A DNA stretch of 64,000 nt. Origin: Siphonodentalium dalli (Eukaryota; Mollusca; Scaphopoda; Gadilida; Siphonodentaliidae). The position numbers and the translations under genes were made by a program. The stretch spans positions 52,401,762 to 52,465,761 of the forward strand of contig CP136061.1 of assembly GCA_032622095.1 (NCBI GenBank). Reading direction: 5' to 3'. Numbering within the stretch: the first letter of the stretch is position 1; each line of letters begins with the position of its first letter. Positions 49,670-58,835 of this stretch are shown piece after piece. The notes beneath the pieces are model-generated. The model made no database searches. It saw only the letters and a list, made by a program, of their open reading frames with translations, and had not been told where the DNA came from.

Positions 49670-51916
49670 CATTATACTCAAACCTCATCCTCGTCATCTC
49701 CTACCAGTATTTCTTTTGAATTAATGCAGCCTTCTCTACAAGCGATAACACATCTGAGACCATGTTTGCGACAAGTGCACACATATCACATGTTTTGTTT
49801 GTGTCATCTTACACTTGCACTATACCGACTTGAGCAATACGTCTTGGGCTTCATTCTGGTCAGTCATAATAGGGCAAGTTCCGCGACACGAAGTCCTCAA
49901 CCCCATCTCTCATGATTCAATACGTCGTTATTCAGTGTTCTCCGATTCATGACCGGCATATGAACCCTGAGACCGTGACTGTATGCCGCTCTTTCTGTTG
50001 GTATGAGTTTTTGGGCTCTAACGCAGTCTTTCTAGAAGATACCATGTCCATAAACTTCGCATGGCGAAGTGTATTTAGTTAATCTTCTTTCTTACCACCA
50101 CACACAAGGTAAATCCGCATGTCGGCCTCGCCGATGGTTTCTGATTTGCACTAGACTCCTGCGTGAGTAATATTTTACGAATTTGAGCAGACTTGTTTAT
50201 CTTTCTGAGCATACTCATGTCCGAATAATGCAGAGGTGGTATCACAGCATCCCATCCATGTGCAAACAGGGTATGGAAAGTTGTGAACTGTCCGCGATAA
50301 CCATGATATTTCTACCATGCGATTCAAACTCTAGGGCATAGTATCAACGTCACCACTGCAGTGAACTGCGTGCCTATTATCCGATAAAAGGCGCCCTCAA
50401 TTTGATGAAATGACTTTTGTTTCTCTCATTTGGGAAGAAAATTTAGTGGTTATTGTGTGTTATTCAGTGACCCGAACGTCGGCACGTTTTGCAGATCGCC
50501 GGCTGTGCTCGTGATCTTTAATAGACGAGCTATGGCCGAACCATCGAACACGATGCAACTCGAGCCATACTTGGTTCGGACTTACTTCAGATGCATGGAT
50601 ACTTCCCTGTATGTTGAGTTTTTGATCCACTTCACTCAATTGAGAAGAGCTTCGCTACCAAGAATGGTCTCAATTCCCTTCTGTGAATATTCGCCTTCTA
50701 GAACGAAATCAGTCAGAGCCTTTGCCAATTCGTGTTTTCGCCAACATTACCGTGGAGATCAGCCTGTTTTACTTGTGATGCTGCTGTGTCATCTTGTTCC
50801 CTTATCGATTCATTTTCCGCAGAACTGACGTCCTTCTCGACTGGGACAACTTCAGCTATCAACTTATTGACGAGCGCATAATCAACTAGGTAGAGATCAA
50901 GCAAGACCCTCGACACTGCCCTGAAATATATCATGGGTCACTTTACCTACCCCTTCATCATCGAGGCGATAATCCCCATGAAGCTCACTACAGTATGAAA
51001 TCATCCGAGCCAACACACTATGTTAATCGACTAAGAGGTTATTGTGTTTACCGCCTTGAACCACAAAATCTGATCGAAAGGGATACATGGGGTTTGGGTG
51101 TACAATCTACGAATATGTTCCTCAACATACATGAGTGTAGAGTAAATGATGGGACGGAACAGAACATCTGATTTCTCAGCGGTCCAGCGAGCAAGCACTT
51201 TGCATGAAACCTGACCATTTCGAGCTAGGTGTTTCACTCTTACTAAACAAACATGCTGAGGGCCAAATACGATCCGTGATGTGATCACTGATCAGATGTG
51301 AGGGTGTAGGGTGTGGCCAAACGAAGAAGAGTTTTCAGGTTGATATTGGAAATTCCTTTGCCAATAACATAAACATATTTAGGGATGGACACTCCTTTAT
51401 TAATCACGAGCTAATCAACCCTCAATCGCTTTTATCTCATGATCACATATCATGGTAAGTTGCGGTGGATTCATGAGTGTAGAAATTGCAATCATTCCCA
51501 TTCCATGGAAGGTCCCCCTGCCATCCAAAGTTGCTATGTTGTGGTCGACATTATCGGCCACCCATTGAGTCCAGGCACTGGGTGAACAGTCAGTTAGTAT
51601 TTGACTGGGCGTTTCGGTTTAACTGTATCTCTCAACTTCTTCGTTGCCAACAGAGAATCCCAACCGAGATTACATGTTCACTGGTCATTTGGAAACAAAC
51701 ACAGGGTTCATTTCTATGCCAAGACCGAACAGTGATGGTGTTATAACCAAAAGTGGACACGCGCCCTGCACAGTGCAATGGTCGATGCTATTCTGCTTGA
51801 CATCGGACGGAATTAAAATATTGAGTAAGCTTTATTTTCCAAGTAATGGACAACATTTGGACCAAACAAATGCCTGTGTTTCGGCACTACAGAGACTGCG
51901 AAACGTTAATACATAG
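49670..51916 (-). pseudogene. Decayed member of an abundant invertebrate gene family
   Basis: Minus-strand remnant of a large, multicopy, functionally uncharacterised protein family found in many invertebrates. Pieces in order: a block answering 'IGLGIEMNHVFGSK' (about 51700, frames broken); 'WVADNVDHNIATLDGRGTFH', then 'GMGMIAIST' (about 51600-51470); 'RTKYGSSCIVFDG' (about 50600-50500), matching the family's 'YG--VVFDGY' block; 'TERAAYSHSLRVH' (about 50000-49950); and 'LLKSV-CKCKM' with 'CVHLSQTWSQMCYRL' (about 49870-49700), the degraded C-terminal cysteine cluster. Many stops and frameshifts. No introns needed, so it may be a retrocopy or mobile-element cargo. Recognition is from memory of the family pattern. 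Confidence 0.5.
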
Positions 51917-52789
51917 ATATCATATAATCATACTATATCTTGAATAAGAAGGAACATATAATTACGAACACAGCAGAAGATACATTCAGGTTCGATCACT
52001 CGAATTCGGTTAATGATGATGTTAATCGCCGAGTTTATGAATATAATTATGAAATGAACATGTTGAAAATGACAAGCTTCAAATTCGCCATCAATCGAGG
52101 GTGGTCCCTAGCGTTACTATCAATAATGTCTAATTTCAGTAAATTTTTCCACGTATACACTCGACAGCACACATTATTTTAGCTACGTATTTTAAATTAT
52201 TTGATATGGATCGTATATATTCTGCAATAAACCATGAAAATCCACAAAAATCCACGAAATAACGATTAGGGTCTGTTCGTTTACATAACTGTATTGGACA
52301 GAGTGTAATCTGGTATGTTCATTTACGGAACTATGGCATGTAATCCATGATCAATAATCTGGATTCTCCCACGAAATAACGACTCCGCGTATGTTGTCAT
52401 CGTTAGGTTTCAACAGGAAACGTGTGACCGACTCCTAAAAAACAACTTTTACTACTTTCACAATTAGAGATATACAATCGAAATGATAAATGAGAAACAA
52501 CTGTGAACAATGTGAACTCTTGCTTACACAACTGCAGTGACGTGCGTTATGGGGTTCTATGATAACGCATGCACGTTATTACTTAATTGAGCGCACACAT
52601 GGTTTACGTGTATAATGGCGTTGTCCTCCAACGCTCGTAGAAGCCGCTCTTTATTGTGGGACGCAAGCATGCATTGTAGTTCTACATGCGTGGTTTGCGA
52701 ACTCACACAATTAAACTGTCTGCATGTATCTGAAATCGGAAATTGTGTGTCGTAATGACGAAACACCCTGCATGTATTCAAATGTCTGT
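51917..52789. other. Non-coding spacer
   Basis: No gene recognised. The 80-codon plus frame at 51940-52182 shows no motif. Two diverged blocks ('tgaaaatccacaaaa', 'cacgaaataacga') recur at 52234 and 52370. Confidence 0.35.
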
Positions 52790-52920
52790 AAACAAATTTC
52801 CCCAAAGCGGATTTTAGCGGATTTTGGATATATTGTTGTCGAAATATTCCCGGTCAAAATGACACCAAAACTGGCTTTATAACAATTTTTTCTAGGTTCA
52901 CTCTTAAAAATCACTACAAC
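52790..52920 (-). repeat. Dispersed repeat, right copy of an inverted pair
   Basis: Reverse-complement partner of 49253-49385; see there. Both copies share about 110 bp at perhaps 75-80% identity by eye. Confidence 0.75.
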
Positions 52921-52999
52921 GACTATACTATTTCTAGAAATGAAGACACTGATTCTGGAAACAATCATTGAATCAATCTTAGCTTCCAACTACCTATGT

Positions 53000-53490
53000 T
53001 GTTAAGGGGCATAACTCTGCCAGAAATGTTTGGACCTAATCAAAATTCTAACTAGAACGGGTGTTTCTCATATGAAGTCCCCATACCTAGTTTCAGTAAA
53101 TGCTGTCGATTAGTGTTCAAGTTAACATCCGGACAAAAAAATAATCGCCAAATTCCAAGTCGAAAAGGGGAATAACTCCGCCAGAATTGGTCGGACCTCA
53201 TCCAAATTCGAATTAGATCGAGAATTTCTCATGTGAGTTCTCCATACCAAGTTTCATAAAATTCTGTATAATATTATTCAAGTTAACATCCGGACAACAA
53301 CATAACCGGCAAATTCCATGTCGAAAAGGGCATAACTCAGCCAGAACTGGTCGGGCCGGATCCAAATTCTAACTTGTTCGGGACTTTCTCACATAAAGGC
53401 CACGCACCAAGTTGTTTCATCAAATTCTGACGAACACTATTCAAATTATCATCCGGAAAACAAGCGTTTCGGAATGGCGGACAAACAGAC
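53000..53490 (+). repeat. ~160-bp tandem repeat, three copies
   Basis: Equivalent positions ('cataactctgccagaa' or variants) lie at 53010, 53171 and 53331, giving periods of 161 and 160. Every unit contains 'tttctcat', 'ataccaagtttc'-like, 'ttcaagttaacatccggaca' and 'ccaagtcgaaa'-like blocks. Length and sequence style recall the ~160-bp repeats of mollusc genomes. Right of the array, 'cggacaaacagacattcgg' and 'cagtcccccgaatttttatt' may be the end of a larger element. Confidence 0.85.
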
Positions 53491-53621
53491 ATTCGGCCCG
53501 GACACGCAGAAGGTTGGCGCTCATTTCTACAGTCCCCCGAATTTTTATTTTCGAGGGACAACAATGTGCTACTTAAGAAACACTTAAGACGAATAACAGA
53601 TGTGGACAATTTCACACTAAC

Positions 53622-53818
53622 CTGAGTCGGAGAGACGGAGTTCCAGTTGATGACCATGTCAGTTTTGTGGAAATTTGTTCCACAATGTGATGATCCCGGA
53701 CAGACAATCGCCTGGTCCCTCCAAGCAGCTAGTACATCTATCATCGATCCGCTACGGACCCGGAATACTTCAGTCATTCCAACAGAGATATCTGTCAAAT
53801 GAAGTGTCATGGAAATGA
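53622..53818 (-). CDS. Host gene, exon B
   Basis: Exon of the minus-strand host gene, 197 nt. The donor CAG/GTTAGT is at 53616-53621. The acceptor AG at 53819-53820 lacks a good pyrimidine tract and is the weakest site of the model. It enters in phase 1 (2 bases, then 65 codons) and leaves in phase 0; both agree with exons A and C. The peptide contains 'ISMTLHLTDISVGMTEVFRV' and 'AWRDQAIVCPGSSHCGTNFH', with two cysteines, and ends 'NWNSVSPTQ'. It looks extracellular and beta-rich. The family is not named. Confidence 0.6.
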
Positions 53819-54210
53819 CTTTTTTTGTTGTTGGCATATATTAATATTATAAGAAATTTCATTTTTAATATATATTTTTTCATTTTAAAATAATTATTTC
53901 ACCCATCAATGCTCGATCCGACATTGAGGATAGCTGAATATTATATCTATATCATATATGGTCAGTGATATGACCTTCAAGTGTGGTACTTCTATGTTTG
54001 GGGTGCGTAACACTCAATCCTATGTCGCACAATCAACCTCTTCAAATGGTGACCGAATTAAGTCACTTGAACCATTTTATATTCTCAACTGCCATATTAA
54101 TATGAGGACGGGAATCAGGGCATTCATATAGTGACTAAGTGAGTTATAGTATAGTTTGTTAGCGATTTTGATCATGACAACCCGGACAAAAGCGCCATCG
54201 TTTGATATTG
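53819..54210. other. Host intron, left of the palindromic element
   Basis: A+T-rich intron sequence with the short repeat shared with 541-595 at about 54104-54150. It ends at the target duplication 54211-54216. No gene. Confidence 0.4.
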
Positions 54211-54216
54211 TGTAGA
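54211..54216. repeat. Target-site duplication TGTAGA, left copy
   Basis: TGTAGA lies directly before the first base of the element and again at 61707-61712 directly after its last base. A 6-bp duplication is the hallmark of Polinton/Maverick integration. Confidence 0.8.
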
Positions 54217-54617
54217 AGTAGTACGTGTGGCTCGTTAGACCCACATCTAAAAATAGATTTTTTGGGGTTAAAATTGTTTGTACTAAAATATTCCCAAAAG
54301 TTGTTTTTTTCAAAACCCAAAATTTTTTTTCAAAATTTTAAATTTTTTTTTTTTTTTAAATCTCACCAAATTTATAATGAGTTTTCGGTCTCTTACCCAA
54401 ATATCTGCCGACTATTAAATGTCGAATGTTTTTTAAATTATTTGCGTGTAATATCTTTTGTTATTTTGTTCAAACAAATTTAAAATATTTTTCATGAAAC
54501 TCTGTTAATTTTATTAATCGATGTTTAGAAATAGCTTTATACCAATTATATGTGTATGGACTGGTCCGAGTCACTGTAATTTTGGACATTGACACTATAG
54601 GTATGAATGCATACTTC

Positions 54618-54795
54618 AAAAATTTAAAAAACTTTCAAAAACTTTCAAAAACTTTCAAAAATTTCAAAAACTTCAAAAATTTCAAAAATTTCAAAAATTT
54701 CAGAAACTTAAAAAATTTAAAAAACTTCAAAAACTTAAAAAATTTAAAAAACTTCAAAAAATTCAAAAATTTCAAAAGATTTCCAAAATTTCAAT
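54618..54795 (+). repeat. A/T microsatellite near the left terminus
   Basis: Runs of 'tttcaaaaac' and 'ttaaaaaa' units encode a spurious Asn-Phe-Lys repeat. The mirrored version lies at 61150-61318. Confidence 0.9.
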
Positions 54796-54914
54796 ATAAT
54801 GGTGGACAATACACTCACGATGTGACAACATATACAGACATAGGCATAGTGTTATACAGTCTTCTATGTACCAACGCTATGACATCATTAATGGGGGATA
54901 ATGCCCGCATGGTG

Positions 54915-55075
54915 TGGAATGTTAAAGTGACACGATGTAAGGGACGTTATGTAATATTGGTGTGTGAATATTAAAGGAGCACAATGCGCTCTAAAGGGAC
55001 ACACGGCACTCATTTTGAATGCATGTTAAAGAAACACAATACACACGCAGTGGGTGAAAGTTAAAATGACACAGA
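54915..55075 (+). promoter_or_regulatory. Iterated subterminal motif TTAAAG--ACAC
   Basis: Five versions of a 'ttaaag(t/g/a)(g/a)(a/g)cac' motif start at 54922, 54971, 54991 (first base C), 55026 and 55061. They are mirrored in the right arm (about 60870-61030). Iterated short motifs just inside terminal repeats are common protein-binding sites in transposons. That role is inference. Confidence 0.4.
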
Positions 55076-55209
55076 GCAATATTTAAACTTCAAATTTTAG
55101 GGCTCTTAATGTACCATTTATGTATCGTTTCTCGCTCTACAATCTCCCCTCCCCACTTATAGATATATAACGAAGACGAGAATAACATGTTGATGAAGTT
55201 TATTGAAAT

Positions 55210-55785
55210 TTAATCATTGTCTGAATCTTCGACCGTTAGAGTTATTTCTAAGAGTTTCTTGAATTTTCTCATCGCTTCATCTGCAGCCCATTCATTATTA
55301 TATCCGTGTTTGGTCAGTTTGACCATTTTCTTCATGATCATGTTATGTATGGGTGATGTTTTCAATCGATACTGGTATTCTATTAATCGTCTATAACTTT
55401 TGAGAAAGAGAGCAAACTCTGTGTCGATGGTAGCCTCTTTTCCCGACATGCTCTCATCTCCCGACATGCTCTCTTCTCCTTTCGCATCATTGGTGATGCG
55501 TTTCATCATACTTTTGAATGTGTCCATCTCGTTGACACATCGCGCAGCTTTCTTAAGACCGAATACCGTTCTACTACCGACGACATTATCATCTTCTGAA
55601 TCTGACGAAGCGGTTCTAGATTCAGTTGAAGATGAACGGGGAACGATATCAGATTCTAGGTCATCGGTATCTTCTCCGAAGAAATCTGTTTTTGTCTCGG
55701 ACATAACTCCGTGTTTAATCTGTTTATGTCTTTGTAGATTGTAGTTCGTCGATAAAATATTTCCGCATAAATGACACCTGTGCAT
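55210..55785 (-). CDS. C2H2 zinc-finger protein with acidic middle (191 aa), intact copy
   Basis: One finger at the N-terminus: Cys4, Cys7, His20, His25 (CX2CX12HX4H) in 'MHRCHLCGNILSTNYNLQRH'. Residues 30-75 are Ser/Asp/Glu-rich ('DDLESDIVPRSSSTESRTAS'). Residues 120-185 are helical and basic, with 'YRRLIEYQYRLKTSPIHNMI' and 'AADEAMRKFKKLLEI'. Short finger proteins with such a helical tail are encoded by many Polintons; the role is unknown, perhaps DNA binding in transcription or packaging. A TTATAAGAG box lies ~40 bp before the ATG, and an AATAAA lies 6 bp after the stop (55199-55204). The mirrored copy at 60164-60739 has a nonsense codon. Confidence 0.75.
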   Translation of the reverse strand: MHRCHLCGNILSTNYNLQRHKQIKHGVMSETKTDFFGEDTDDLESDIVPRSSSTESRTASSDSEDDNVVGSRTVFGLKKAARCVNEMDTFKSMMKRITNDAKGEESMSGDESMSGKEATIDTEFALFLKSYRRLIEYQYRLKTSPIHNMIMKKMVKLTKHGYNNEWAADEAMRKFKKLLEITLTVEDSDND

Positions 55786-55966
55786 TATCGCGAATTATTG
55801 GAAGAACGATCACTCTTATAAGTAGCGATAAAAAGAGAGAATATGGTGTGGCATACAACCGTCGCGTTAAGAGTACGTTCGTCCCGGGTCTAGATCTTTG
55901 ACCGCCGGTGATTCAATTAATGCCAATTTATCAGTATGGTACTCTATGTATTCATTCATGATTTGG
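55786..55966. promoter_or_regulatory. Intergenic promoter region with TTATAAGAG box (left arm)
   Basis: On the minus strand 'acttataagagtgatcg' lies about 40 bp upstream of the 191-aa gene. The same TTATAAGAG core is found upstream of the 107-aa gene ('ttttataagaggcgat', about 56353-56368). Both are mirrored in the right arm. A shared core promoter box is inferred. Confidence 0.45.
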
Positions 55967-56290
55967 CTAATCGTATGACACTTTTCTTTTCATTTTCTTC
56001 TTATTATTAGACAAACCTCCAGCTAACACTCTCTTGTTGGTTTGTTTGGACGCTTTACGTGTGTTTGTCAACTTATTTGCTGCAACTTCGGCCTTAGCCA
56101 TTTCAATGGCTTGAGCGATGGGCGTCGCTACGTTAATATGTGGTTTTAGAACGTCTTCTTCACTATCACTATTTTTAGTTCTGTCAATAAGGTATCGACC
56201 CTTATTATCTGGCGTTAACTTCCCATCAAGCATGTCTCTGAAATGTTTTCTCCACGTTTCAATATCTGCTGGAATATACGGGATCGACAT
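55967..56290 (-). CDS. 107-aa acidic/basic protein (left arm)
   Basis: Starts 'MSIPYIPADIETWRKHFRDM'. Residues 41-47 are acidic, and residues 72-104 are strongly basic ('NKRVLAGGLSNNKKKMKRKV'), like a nucleic-acid-binding or nuclear-localising tail. The block between ('TPIAQAIEMAKAEVAANKL') is helical. The W--HF--M start followed by a 'TPIAQ--EMAK-E' helix recalls a small protein repeatedly found in Polinton gene sets, but this is a memory-based impression. It differs from the right-arm copy at 7 of 107 residues, all within the first 62. No cysteine. Confidence 0.7.
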   Translation of the reverse strand: MSIPYIPADIETWRKHFRDMLDGKLTPDNKGRYLIDRTKNSDSEEDVLKPHINVATPIAQAIEMAKAEVAANKLTNTRKASKQTNKRVLAGGLSNNKKKMKRKVSYD

Positions 56291-56471
56291 GTTTCTTCAA
56301 ATGTAGTGTACAAGTCACTCTTTTTTTCTGCATTTTATTTTAGAAAGTTTATCGCCTCTTATAAAAATCGATTATCTGGATATTTATTAATCGAATCGTC
56401 GCTAGTCAGGTACAGATAATAATTATCCATATGACTATAGTTTCTAAAAAAAAACAATTCAAAGAGAATCA

Positions 56472-56942
56472 TTATTCTTCTTCTCTTATAGTTTTATTGA
56501 TATCACTGAATATATGCTTGAAGATTGACCACTGGTTCAAATTTAACGGAATACCTATAATCGTCGGAGTGTTATTCACAACTCGCCTAATGTCTGTATA
56601 AATGTGTCCTTGATTATTACATAATGTAACAGTAATGTTTGATCGTGTTGTCCACTTTTTCACGAAAACACACGGGTGTTGTTCGTAATCATTGGGGTGT
56701 GACATATTAGTATGAAGTAATTCATAGTCAACCGACTCACGCGGTATCTTCTTTGGAACTAAAATAAATGGTAGTGACACAGTGATTACCATAATAGTAA
56801 TTCCTATCCATTTAAGGAGATTCATATGTAGACGACCACGTTCTGTTTGAAACGTATTCGTCAAGGTACCTGTTCTATTATCCATGATTGTAATTGTTCT
56901 CGTGTACAACTTACTCTTATTAATTGTGATATCTGGCGACAT
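56472..56942 (-). CDS. Single-span membrane protein (156 aa), intact copy
   Basis: Residues 43-62 ('LLKWIGITIMVITVSLPFIL') form one transmembrane segment preceded by a Lys/Arg-rich N-terminus, so a type II orientation is likely. The ~94-residue outer part has two cysteines (91 and 108), which could form a disulfide, and two N-glycosylation sequons (at 79 and 102). The C-terminus is acidic. No known family recognised. In a virus-like element it could be a virion membrane or assembly protein; that is speculation. The mirrored copy at 59002-59472 has UAG as its second codon. Confidence 0.7.
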   Translation of the reverse strand: MSPDITINKSKLYTRTITIMDNRTGTLTNTFQTERGRLHMNLLKWIGITIMVITVSLPFILVPKKIPRESVDYELLHTNMSHPNDYEQHPCVFVKKWTTRSNITVTLCNNQGHIYTDIRRVVNNTPTIIGIPLNLNQWSIFKHIFSDINKTIREEE

Positions 56943-57093
56943 CAGACTCTAAAATCCATGAATTAAATTTGTCTGGCCATGAATGCCAAATGCACCATGA
57001 TAGTTATCGATGTCAATAATGCGTTTCGTTGAGATCTTGATTGAGTATGCACCAATCAATTAACAATGACACAGAATATCACCCAAAGTATAT

Positions 57094-57432
57094 TCAAAGG
57101 GGGTGAGAAAAAGAGCAAATGAGCAAAAAAAATGAGCAAAAAAATGAGCAAATGAGCAAAACAATGAGCAAACAAATGAGCAAATGAGCAAAAAAATGAG
57201 CAAATGAGCAAAATATGAGCAAATGAGCAAAATAAATGAGCAAATGAGCAAAAAAATGAGCAAATAAGTGTTGTTGTTGTTGTTGTTGTGGCTGATGATA
57301 CTGTTGTTGTTGTTGTTGCTGATGATACTGTTGTTGTTGTTGTTCTGAAGGCTTGTGTTTAACTTTGATATGACGTTTCAAACTATCTTGCCAAGCATAG
57401 ACACTTGAGCACTGTTCACATTGATACTTCAT
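57094..57432 (-). CDS. C2H2/poly-Q protein, copy 1 (left arm, 112 aa)
   Basis: One finger, Cys5, Cys8, His21, His26 (CX2CX12HX4H), in 'YQCEQCSSVYAWQDSLKRHI'. A Gln/His-rich linker from CAA/CAG repeats follows (about residues 33-55). Then comes a hydrophobic tail created by a 'tttgctcatttgctcatttt' microsatellite. That repeat lacks stops in every frame, so the tail may be a repeat-driven extension rather than selected protein. Tandem copy 2 lies 677 bp away at 57750-58109, and a mirrored copy at 58447-58668. Probable DNA-binding protein. Confidence 0.65.
   Translation of the reverse strand: MKYQCEQCSSVYAWQDSLKRHIKVKHKPSEQQQQQYHQQQQQQQYHQPQQQQQQHLFAHFFAHLLIYFAHLLIFCSFAHFFAHLLICLLIVLLICSFFCSFFLLICSFSHPL
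57109..57265 (-). repeat. (TTTGCTCAT)n microsatellite, copy 1
   Basis: Units 'tttgctcat' with variable T-run length on the minus strand. The same repeat recurs at 57775-57950 and, on the plus strand, 58620-58835. All three reading frames are open and hydrophobic (Phe-Ala-His-Leu-Leu-type). Confidence 0.95.
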
Positions 57433-57770
57433 TTTCCTATATAATCAGTGAAATCGAGCGTTCTTCTATGAACCTATATTTATATAGAACAGAAACAAGG
57501 GCAACGTGGTGGACTAGTTAACTAGTTCAGGCTGTCGTTCACAACTTCTCTTCGTGTTGTTTGTACTGGATACAAATTTATCACATTGGCTACAATACAA
57601 CCTACCTATCCAAATGTCAATGCAATTATGAGTGATTTCAATATGAGCACTCTATTATATAGATATGTGTAACCTGGTGACATGATGAAATCGATTGTGA
57701 TACAAAGCTAAAGTACCGACCATAGGGTAGATACAAAGCTAAAGTACCGCTATAGAGCAGAAGCTAACCG
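57433..57770 (-). promoter_or_regulatory. Upstream region of C2H2/poly-Q copy 1
   Basis: Near-identical to the loop 58114-58442. It contains the palindrome ACTAGTTAACTAGT (57513-57526) and two copies of the 20-mer gatacaaagctaaagtaccg at 57699-57718 and 57730-57749, 31 bp apart. TATA-rich stretch 'ctatatttatatag' near 57474-57488. Presumed promoter. Confidence 0.5.
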
Positions 57771-58109
57771 CTCTGAGCAAAAAAATGAGCAAATGAGCAA
57801 AAAAAATGAGCAAATGAGCAAAAAAAATGAGCAAATAAGCAAAAAAATGAGCAAAAAAATGAGCAAATGAGCAAAAAAATGAGCAAATGAGCAAAAAATG
57901 AGCAAATGAGCAAAACAAATGAGCAAATGAGCTGAAAAATGAGCAAATGAGTGTTGTTGTTGTTGTTGTGGCTGATGATACTGTTGTTGTTGTTGTTGCT
58001 GATGATACTGTTGTTGTTGTTCTGAAGGCTTGTGTTTAACTTTGATATGACGTTTCAAACTATCTTGCCAAGCATAGACACTTGAGCACTCTTCACATTG
58101 ATACTTCAT
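57750..58109 (-). CDS. C2H2/poly-Q protein, copy 2 (left arm, 119 aa)
   Basis: Tandem duplicate of copy 1 with a 677-bp period. It has the same finger (Cys5, Cys8, His21, His26), the Gln/His-rich linker is slightly shorter, and a microsatellite-encoded hydrophobic tail follows. The start codon faces the loop, so copy 2 (leftward) and copy 3 at 58447 (rightward) are divergent genes sharing one 329-bp intergenic region. The final residues come from a short stretch at the duplication joint. Confidence 0.65.
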   Translation of the reverse strand: MKYQCEECSSVYAWQDSLKRHIKVKHKPSEQQQQYHQQQQQQQYHQPQQQQQHSFAHFSAHLLICFAHLLIFCSFAHFFAHLLIFLLIFLLICSFFLLICSFFLLICSFFCSERLASAL

Positions 58110-58113
58110 TTTC

Positions 58114-58442
58114 CTATATAATCAGTGAAATCGAGCGTTCTTCTATGCACCTATATTTATATAGAACAGAAACAAGGGCAACGTGGTGGACTAGTTAACT
58201 AGTTCAGGCTGTCGTTCACAACGTCTCTTCGTGTTGTTTGTACTGGATACAAATTTATCACATTGGCTACAATACAACCTACCTATCCAAATGTCAATGC
58301 AATTATGAGTGATTTCAATATGAGCACTCTATTATATAGATATGTGTAACCTGGTGACATGATGAAATCGATTGTGATACAAAGCTAAAGTACCGACCAT
58401 AGGGTAGATACAAAGCTAAAGTACCGCTATAGAGCAGAAGCT
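58114..58442. promoter_or_regulatory. Loop of the palindrome, shared divergent promoter region
   Basis: The only unmirrored part of the element. It contains the palindrome ACTAGTTAACTAGT (58190-58203), a TATA-rich stretch near 58151-58165, and the 20-mer gatacaaagctaaagtaccg twice (58376-58395 and 58407-58426, period 31). The same features stand in 57433-57770. It separates two start codons facing away from each other. Regulatory role inferred from position and the exact repeats. Confidence 0.5.
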
Positions 58443-58446
58443 GAAA

Positions 58447-58668
58447 ATGAAGTATCAATGTGAAGAGTGCTCAAGTGTCTATGCTTGGCAAGATAGTTTG
58501 AAACGTCATATCAAAGTTAAACACAAGCCTTCAGAACAACAACAACAACAGTATCATCAGCAACAACAACAACAACAGTATCATCAGCCACAACAACAAC
58601 AATACTCATTAGCTAATTTTTGTGCTCATTTGCTAAAATTTTTTGCTCATTTTTTGCTCATTTGCTAA
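58447..58668 (+). CDS. C2H2/poly-Q protein, copy 3 (right arm, 73 aa)
   Basis: Mirrored version of copies 1 and 2 with the same CX2CX12HX4H finger and a Gln/His-rich linker. The microsatellite here has point changes ('gctaattt', 'gctaaaattt') that create an earlier stop, so the hydrophobic tail is only ~20 residues. This suggests that the conserved functional part is the finger plus the Gln-rich linker. Confidence 0.65.
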   Translation: MKYQCEECSSVYAWQDSLKRHIKVKHKPSEQQQQQYHQQQQQQQYHQPQQQQYSLANFCAHLLKFFAHFLLIC

Positions 58669-58835
58669 TTTTTTTGCTCATTTGCTAATTTTTTTTGCTC
58701 ATTTGCTCATTTGCTCATTTGTTTGCTCATTTGCTCATTTTTTTGCTCATTATTTTGCTCATTTGCTCATTTTTTTGCTCATTTGCTCATTTTTTAGCTC
58801 ATTTGCTCATTTTTTTGTTGCTCATTTGCTCTTTT
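58620..58835 (+). repeat. (TTTGCTCAT)n microsatellite, right arm
   Basis: Mirrored version of the repeat at 57109-57265. An 81-codon open frame (58643-58888) consists almost only of this repeat and is not counted as a gene. Confidence 0.95.

Larger units (their letters stand above)
54217..58113. repeat. Left arm of the great inverted repeat
   Basis: Mirrors 58443-61706. The match begins at the first base of the element and runs to four bases upstream of the C2H2/poly-Q start codon. Small indels and substitutions distinguish the arms. The outer 1 kb (54217-55209) is non-coding. Confidence 0.85.

Noticed and set aside
54552-54974. 140-codon frame with Asn-Phe-Lys repeats near the left terminus
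   Set aside because: It is the translation of an A/T microsatellite, and its mirrored counterpart at 61150-61473 reads in a different way, so no conserved protein.
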